From NCBI GenBank assembly GCA_030765065.1, contig CM060976.1, forward strand, positions 58,140,539-58,204,538: a stretch of DNA of 64,000 nucleotides, given 5' to 3'. Below are positions 57,570 through 64,000 of the stretch, one piece after another. The notes under the pieces were generated by a model. The model had not been told where the DNA came from. It made no database searches and was given only the letters and a program-made list of their open reading frames with translations. The position numbers and the translations under genes were made by a program. This DNA is from Deroplatys truncata (Eukaryota; Arthropoda; Insecta; Mantodea; Mantidae). Position 1 is the first letter of the stretch, and every line of letters begins with the position of its first letter.

Positions 57570-57930
57570 AGACTATAAAAAGGTTGTCCAGTAATGACTT
57601 ATGCCTTGGAAACAAGGGCATTGGTCACAACAACACAACGAATGATGAAAACAACCGGAATAAGAGTGCTGAGAAAAATAGCTGGAAATACATTGTATGA
57701 CCGAGTAAGAAATGAGGATATTAAGAGATGTGTAAGATTCAGCCTGTGACAAAATTGGTTGTAAGAAGGAAGAAAGAATGAAATGAACATGTATCCAGGA
57801 TGTTGGAGGAAAGAAATGCATGAATAGTAAGGAGAGTACCCAGGAGGGAAAAGGAGTCCTGAACGACTAAAAAGAGGATGGAAGGAGGGCGACTGCGCCT
57901 AACACAAAAGAAGAAGACAGTTTGAGAGTA
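57570..57930 (+). pseudogene. LINE fragment (end of ORF2)
   Basis: Plus strand, broken frames: TGIRVLRKIAGNTLYDRVRN, EDIKRC, then EMNMYPGCWRKEMHE and RSPERLKRGWKEG with stops between. This fits the post-reverse-transcriptase end of arthropod non-LTR elements (typically ...LRRI-G-x-T-x-x-D-R-x-R-N-E-x-I... and ...GRPRKRW). It differs in type from the LINE piece at 54 kb. Minus-strand frames at 57573-57978 are shadows. Confidence 0.7.
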
Positions 57931-58712
57931 TATGAGAAGATTAAATATCAATGTTTTGTTTCTCAGGAGCTCATTCAAATGTTTTGTAATATGAAGCTAG
58001 CATATGTGGAACTTGCTGTTTAAACAACTGACTATTGTCTCAGCCTCCTCTGTAGACACTGATGGTTGCTCAGTATCGCCGATTGCTGCAGGTGACGAGG
58101 TTACTAGGAAAGTGTTTTCTCTTTCTCGTTCAATCGTGGAACAGTTTGGATTACATTCCTTAACTGCTGAATGAAGTGCGGGAATAGGACGTGAACTGAC
58201 TGCAGTTGCATTAGAAATGCATTGACGTATCTTAATTATCCTGAAAATATGCTTATTTTTTAATAAAGCAATATTATGTAATTATGTTTTTCAATAATAA
58301 AATATGTTTTATTTTCTCAACTGTGTTTTAAATAACATTGTTTGCTATTGAGGTTTATTTATTGACGTCATATACAAACAGAAGCAAAATGTAGAGTAAT
58401 TTTCTCTCCTAGAAACTGTTTAAGATGTGATGTGATTAAGGTAATGCATCTGAAAAATCTAAAAATCTACAGCTTTCTTTTGATTGCATTGAATTTTTAT
58501 CATATACTTAGAATATGAAAACAAATTTAATAAGTTATGTCAATCCGTTGTTAAAACCGTTATTTTTATTCATAATTAATCACTTTTCACATATTTTTCC
58601 TTAGACCCTACGGCTTTTCGTATCGCTCCCAATTTTTGATTTGAGCTCAATTTATAAACATAAAGAAATTGCTGTGCAGGCATTTCTTAATCTTAATTAC
58701 TTTAAAAGAAAA
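57931..58712. other. AT-rich stretch, no gene seen
   Basis: No domain or repeat recognised. Confidence 0.5.
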
Positions 58713-59550
58713 AATCTGATATGATAAATTCACATATCTTTATCTACCCTCTATTGTCTTACTGAAGATTATTTTTACATCTACTTGATTTAATTCAAAT
58801 AAACTTTTTCAGAAATAACTACACATTTCGTTATAGATTCCAAGAAAAGAGCAATACTGAAATGTTTAAGCACTGGACGCTATACGCTGGTCTTAAAATT
58901 CCAAACTGTTTCATGGAATCGCAAGAAACAACTGAATGCTGAAAGAAATTTAAAATAATGACTAAGTATTGAACAATTCCAAGCATTAATAACGGATACC
59001 TCGGAAATGGTTGATGCCACAAACAATTATTTTTAATAAATTGTGTGTTTTAAAGAGATCTCAATTTCCTGTGTAGTACGGTTTCGTCTCTCGCCTAACG
59101 TTCTCCAGATATACAAAATTGTACAAAATTCCTTCCAAATGAAGACAACTTCACAGACTATACCCAGAAAATTCAATACATACACTTTATTTCTAATGTA
59201 AATATCTTTAATATGTGATATTTTAATCAAAACCGTTAGTCATTTTTTAGAAAATCAAATTTTTCCAAAAAGTCCCATGTAAAGGAAGTTGGGGATGGTG
59301 GATTCTTTTGAAAACCTGAACTTGAATACCAAGTTTGGTATTTATCCAACTTTTCGTTCTTGAGTTATTCTGCTCACAGACATACAGACAAGACACTCAT
59401 AAGGACATGTTTCTAAACATGCTGTATTTGGCTTCAGGGGCCTCAAAACATGTATTTCCGGTGAGATCTCGGTATCGAGTTTTTGAATGGAATGCAATAC
59501 TTTCCCTACCTACTATGCATGTGGCACAGAGAGAGAGAGAGAGAGAGTAA
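58713..59550 (-). mobile_element. HINE-like repeat, full, old subfamily
   Basis: AAAATCTGATATGATAAATTC at the stem-loop end; ACCTACTATGCATGTGGCAC then an (AG)n tract and AGTAAAAG at the other. Here the AGAGAAAG motif itself has expanded into a GA microsatellite (59527-59547). Confidence 0.85.
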
Positions 59551-59944
59551 AAGTGTATACACGTTATTAAATTTTTCAACCTTTTTCAATGTGAGTTATT
59601 GAAAATAATTAATTTTAACTCAACCATTTAGTATTTTTAACCAGCACAAAAACATTTTAAATAAATAATTCCTGAAGCTATCCTGAAAATTTCAAGCTAC
59701 TAAGTTATAAACGTGGCCCAAGGATTTCGTATTTTTCCCGGTAAACCACAAGGTGATCTCAAATTGTATTGAGATGACATACCCCAATGGCGACCTACAA
59801 TGTTTAAACTTCTTTAAATCCCGGGCTTAATAGTTTCAACCACTATTAGGTCAATTAATGGAATTAATTGTTCTTCCACACAAACAAGTGGTTTACGGGA
59901 AAAAATACCAATCAGTTGGGGAATTTAATGTCGTACCGGCAAAT
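59551..59944. other. No gene seen
   Basis: AT-rich, no recognisable content. Confidence 0.5.
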
Positions 59945-60093
59945 TACCATGGTAGCACAGTGGTTAGAGCAACGAAAAGAAGACCAGAAGATCCGTGGTT
60001 CAAATCCCGGCTATGGCATTGAATTTTTCAGTCGTCTGATTTTACCTTTCCAACCCTGTCCAACACACGCCTTGTGTAGAAGAACAACTAAAC
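59945..60093 (+). repeat. tRNA-derived SINE
   Basis: ATGGTAGCACAGTGGTTAGA (A box) and CGTGGTTCAAATCCCGGC (good B box) spaced as in a tRNA, followed by a short pyrimidine-rich body. The frame 59868-60113 is incidental. Confidence 0.65.
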
Positions 60094-60462
60094 CCGTAAA
60101 ACACACTATTTAATTTTCAAATAACTTTTTTGTGGCATTAACCATTTCCGAGATCTCAGTTTTTAAGGACTCAATTTGTTCAATACTTTGTTATTCTGTT
60201 CAAGTCCTTTTGATATTAATTGTTTATCGCAACTGCATGAAGAGCAAGGAATTTTAAGGCCCCTACATTGAGCCCAGTCCTTAAACATCTGAATATCGGT
60301 ATTCGCTTTGTATCTATAACGAAATGTGTAATGTAACCGTTTACGGAAAAATTATATCGATTTTAAATGAAAATAAACTTTGGAAAGAATAATTTTTATA
60401 CACAGTAATAAGCGATACAGCATAGAGAAAGTCGTGTGAATGCATTACTTCAGATTGTTTAA
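60094..60462 (+). repeat. HINE-like fragment, old subfamily, 3-prime part
   Basis: AACACACTATTTAATTTTC, GTGGCATTAACCATTTCCGA, GCATAGAGAAAGTCGTGTGA and ATTACTTCAGATTG. The front is replaced by the SINE. Confidence 0.78.
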
Positions 60463-61014
60463 CAAATTTCACCGTTAAATGTTCTCAAGTAACACTCCAA
60501 TGTGTATATATTGTGAGTAGATTATGAATTTTCACGCTTCAGTAAGTAGTTTTATGAATGCTAGAGACTATGAACTTAATTAATATATTATAATTTGAAT
60601 CTATTTTCGTCTAAATGGTTGATATTCTTCAAACATTATATTTTGATAAAAACATACGGTAAAAGTCAGTTAATCGTATAATACTTGATTAACGGAAGTA
60701 GATTTGCAAATTATTTTTCATTGTGCTATGCGTCTGATGCTAAACTCATCTCCGAAACCTACACTTCTAAATTAATTGTTTACCACGCGCAAGAAGGATC
60801 AGCGCAAGTCACTTTAAACCGTCTGCTTATGCTTCGAAACCAAGCATTCAAAAACACAAGCAGACGTCTTGCTTCCTATAACTACAGTCATCTTCGTGAC
60901 GACGGCTATACTTGTAATATAATGTATATTATCAAAGTATTACGTTTTATCCGACTGAGGTGTATTTATCTTTATTGACAAGTATGAATAGTAAATAAGG
61001 ATTTTGTGTTTAGT
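60463..61014. other. No gene supported
   Basis: A 97-codon frame (60685-60978) begins at a TTG, not ATG, and has no known domain. Confidence 0.45.
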
Positions 61015-61345
61015 TGCACAGGCATACCGATGGTAAAGGGATTGCCATAGGCTTTGATAGCATTTGGGAGGTCCCGGAAGATTCCTGTTTAACTGGACAT
61101 TCCAACCTTGTTCTTTTCGCGAGTTTCCCAGGCCGGTACGCGAATACTGGATTAGTTTCTGTAATGCCGCCAGTTTTCCTGCCATTTCATCTTCGTTCTC
61201 ATACTTGAGGGTCGAAGGGTCAGGCGAGTAAACGGTGAGGCAAAACATGTGGCGGTGGAAACTACTTTGAACAACTATCTATCCTGGCGTCCGTTGTATC
61301 ACGAACCTCCAACGTGATTTCTTCTCGGGTAAGGTATCTTATCTT
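61015..61345 (+). repeat. SINE-like GC-rich element
   Basis: Contains GGGAGGTCCCGGAAGATTCC, GGCCGGTACGCGAATACTGG and CCTGCCATTTCATCTTCG, resembling the bodies at 13528 and 28141. The head is degenerate (GGTAAAGGGATTGCCATAGG). Confidence 0.5.
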
Positions 61346-61551
61346 AACTCTATTCTGAAACTGGTTAACCCGAAACTACACTTCGACAAAGCTTACAGGC
61401 ATACTGACTGGGCTTGGAAATATATCACACCAAACATCAGTTTTTCGCACATACATCAGGGTCGTTAAATCTGTAGCAGGTAATGTTATATAGGCGGAAG
61501 CAAAAACTGACGTTGATATATTTAAAATTGTTAGACTATTTTGTAAAAATA

Positions 61552-61991
61552 TTTTTGGTCGACCACATTATAATACGCTGATTAAATGTGACGTAACTGT
61601 TTTTATGGCATCCATAATATTTCAGTGACTCATTATGATCTTATTCGAGGGCACGCGTAGCTCCCCTATCGCCCATATGTTTTAACACCTTCAAAGCTAC
61701 AGTCCACTGGGATCCATTCCCAGGTAAACAATTAAATATGTGTATTTAAAAGGAAAACAAATTCTATTCATTCTAATTTTAATATTATAATAAATTGAGT
61801 GAATTTCTTTTGCTTCAATATGTGTTGCTTTCACGTTACCTGCGAAAAATCAATAAATGCTGCGTGGACTCACCAGTACTAAAGGTCTTGCTGTCAGTTC
61901 TGCTATCCGATCAGCATTTAATCACACAATTAATAAGTTAAATCCTTTTTAAAACTCAAAGATTTGAAATTATAATGTGGTCGACCAAAAA
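61552..61991. mobile_element. MITE with perfect 23-bp inverted ends
   Basis: 61552-61574 is the exact reverse complement of 61969-61991; the core of the end is GGTCGACCACATTATAAT, preceded by five T. The end itself contains the 8-bp palindrome GGTCGACC. The 440-bp element has no coding capacity. Target duplication not clear. Confidence 0.85.
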
Positions 61992-62454
61992 GAGTTTACT
62001 CATAAACAACATTCATAAACATACTCGCGTCTTAGTTACTACTATTACAGTCTTGTTGCATAATATACTATTATGTTAACTTAAACCTTTGCATTTCATT
62101 ATAGAATATATGCCACAAATATATAGCTATTCCTGACGTTCATGTAGATATTTGATTGGAGTTTGGCGATATGTATTATGGGAAAAGGAAAAGGGTCAAA
62201 TATATTATGGGAAAAGGAAAAGGATCAAATATTATTTTATATCACACAGCATGCATATTTTCACGGTTTTAGACCAAGGGGCTGAATAAATGGAACTTTT
62301 TAATTCAGATTTTAAACGAACATAAAGGAGCAGTAATTGCGAGGAAACGTTAACCATTGCTTTTGTGGCAGTATGCTTGCAGGTTACTCCAGATAAATAC
62401 AGAAAGTTGGAAATGTAGAACACCTCTGTCTTCCTCGTTAAGCAGAAATTCATA
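61992..62454. other. No gene; 29-bp direct repeat inside
   Basis: 62174-62202 and 62203-62231 are a 29-bp tandem pair (TATTATGGGAAAAGGAAAAG...) with one difference. Otherwise AT-rich. Confidence 0.6.
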
Positions 62455-62528
62455 AATCCATGGCAGCAGCCGCTTGACTGAATAGCCGCTGCTCGCTGTA
62501 GTTAACCCCGCCCTTCTGACGGACTGCA

Positions 62529-62534
62529 TATAAG
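62529..62534 (+). promoter_or_regulatory. Possible TATA box with upstream GC box
   Basis: TATAAG follows a GC-rich island (62455-62525) that includes CCCCGCCC, unusual in this AT-rich window. It lies about 75 bp upstream of an ATG. Inference from composition and spacing. Confidence 0.35.
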
Positions 62535-62559
62535 ATTTTAAGATTTTTGGAATATTTTA

Positions 62560-62625
62560 TTGTTTGGTGCTGAGAGTTGCGTCCCCAGATTCTTGGTCCC
62601 AGCTATGAGGTCTTCACAGACTAAG
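62560..62625 (+). CDS. Possible first exon of a host gene (partial)
   Basis: Predicted transcript start about 30 bp after the TATA-like box. An ATG at 62605 opens seven codons (MRSSQTK) ending AAG, directly followed by GTATGG, a fair splice donor. Very short first coding exons exist in insect genes for secreted and cuticular proteins (family knowledge), but seven codons prove nothing. No matching acceptor exon is identified in the remaining 1.4 kb, so the gene, if real, continues beyond the window. Confidence 0.25.
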
Positions 62626-62639
62626 GTATGGTACACACT

Positions 62640-64000
62640 TAAATGTATTTTAATTCAGTTGAAATTACTTAAATGTATGTTTAGTTATTTATTTTATTGT
62701 CTTGTTAATTTAATTGAGTATTAAGTCAACCCCAAATTTCCATATGGCGGATTGGGCCAGCTTTGATTAGGATTTGATTTAGAAAATGAATTTGGTCTGC
62801 TCCCATGAGTGGCAATATACACGCTTATGTCCTCTATTACTAATTACTAATTTATTGTTTATGGCTATAAATATTTACAGCAGAAAAATATAATACATGA
62901 ATTTTAGCATCATCCTTGAATGAGAAAATCTCGTGCCAGGGTCAGATTTAAATAAACCTAACACGCATGCTTCAATAACGAATTTACCAATTAATCATAA
63001 AGATATAAACTAATACGAAATTCTGCTATAAAATTATATTGAATTAATTTCAGTTAACAGTAACAATTTAAATATAATATATAGTTATTAGATTAAATGA
63101 GTACTACATGAAATTTTCGGATAATATGCAGCTTTAATTGCACGTAATTATAAAAGACATAACTTTTTGTTAAAAAAATCCTTTTTTGATAACGTTTTTA
63201 ATTGTATTTTTTCAATTTATAAGCATTAAACTAATACAAATCTGAATGCCTCTTTATACTTATGTTGTATAATCCTGGACCAAGAATTTTACTATGTTTG
63301 CAGGCCGCAGTTGTTAAACATATAGGTCCAATTAAACATATAAACTGAGAGAATTTAGTTTTACAATTATGAAACAACAGAAATATATTATGATCTTGTG
63401 AATATAACTTAATAGAACTTTATAGTAATGTTGGTCGATTTTGAATACATTGAATTCGGAATGTGGGAGTACTAATGATAATCAACAGATTACACTTCTT
63501 GTGTTAATACAGGATTATTCAAAAAGAAGGCACAGGCTTTACATATTTATTTATAATGAAACGGCAATAACATACGACACCTCATTGAATAGGGTGCAAT
63601 GGTTCCGCTGTTTGACTGAGTTAGGGAACCCCGGCCAAACGAAAAGGGAAGCCCTAACGAGTGCCGTAGGGGAAAACAAAAGGAAACCAGAACTCTCAAA
63701 AATATACTACTATTGATAAGTTTGTTTTTGGGTACTTTAATGATAATAATAAACAAACATTAATAACCAGAACCGTAAAGCAACCATAAAAGAATAACTG
63801 TAAAACAAAAATGGCTTAAAGAGTAAAGCAACCAAAACCAATTGAGCAGAGCAGTAAAGGCAAGTTTTAAATACAGCAAAATTAAGTAAATCCAAAAATT
63901 CAACAAACCAAATCAATTTAGAAAGTTTATAAAACAAGGCCACTATAAACATCAGACCAAAAAATTTAACTATGTTTAGCTAGTCAAAGACTAGCTAAGA
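62640..64000. other. AT-rich right end, no gene confirmed
   Basis: Would be intron 1 if the exon at 62.6 kb is real. A 91-codon plus frame (63441-63716) has a less AT-rich part (63590-63700) without recognised domain. No repeat from the rest of the window is present. Confidence 0.45.

Noticed and set aside
60685..60978. 97-codon gene
   Set aside because: Starts at TTG, no upstream context and no domain.
1..64000. CRISPR arrays, bacterial operons or phage genes
   Set aside because: No regularly spaced direct repeats, ribosome-binding sites or compact gene arrangement; the content is eukaryotic mobile DNA.

Overview
The window looks like AT-rich, repeat-dense non-coding DNA from a nuclear arthropod genome, most likely a large-genome insect (inference). 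The supporting signals are tRNA-derived SINEs, Tc1/mariner, hAT and Ty3/Gypsy elements of arthropod type, LINE remnants, and a nuclear copy of mitochondrial cytochrome b in which a Trp is written TGA. I find no intact host protein gene. The only host-gene candidate is a possible promoter plus very short first coding exon near 62.5 kb.

Layout: 0.78-9.53 kb is one complete Ty3/Gypsy LTR retrotransposon on the minus strand. It has about 1.0-kb LTRs, an AATT target duplication, a tRNA-Lys-like primer-binding site, a coiled-coil gag, and a pol (protease, reverse transcriptase, RNase H, integrase) broken by frameshifts and one stop. No env is seen. From 10.5 kb to 60.5 kb the window is peppered with about 20 copies or fragments, in both orientations, of one roughly 0.85-kb repeat. 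Its parts are an ACTTTCTCTACT motif just inside both ends in inverted orientation, a small palindrome after the first motif, a TG/CA microsatellite at a fixed place, a terminal stem-loop after the second motif, T-rich flanks and no obvious target duplication. That architecture fits a Helentron-associated (HINE-like) rolling-circle element.

These repeats act as a substrate for other elements, so insertion order can be read: HINE in HINE (23.7-25.0 kb), a hAT MITE in a HINE (30.6-31.3 kb), a Tc1-like relic in a HINE (51.7-52.8 kb), a LINE 3-prime fragment in a HINE (53.9-54.9 kb), a degenerate mariner/IS630-type transposase in a HINE (25.4-26.7 kb) and a SINE in a HINE (40.4-40.7 kb). Between them lie an internally deleted mariner (31.9-32.8 kb), a second hAT-like MITE (22.4-23.4 kb), a deletion-derivative DDE transposon carrying a SINE-like insertion (55.7-56.8 kb), a foldback element (37.1-37.4 kb), a MITE with perfect 23-bp inverted ends (61.55-61.99 kb) and several tRNA-headed SINE families, one unusually long and GC-rich.

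Nothing here forms an operon or pathway. The biology is the succession of mobile elements. All autonomous coding regions seen are damaged. The Gypsy element is the youngest large insertion judged by its LTRs (about 8 differences over ~965 aligned bases).
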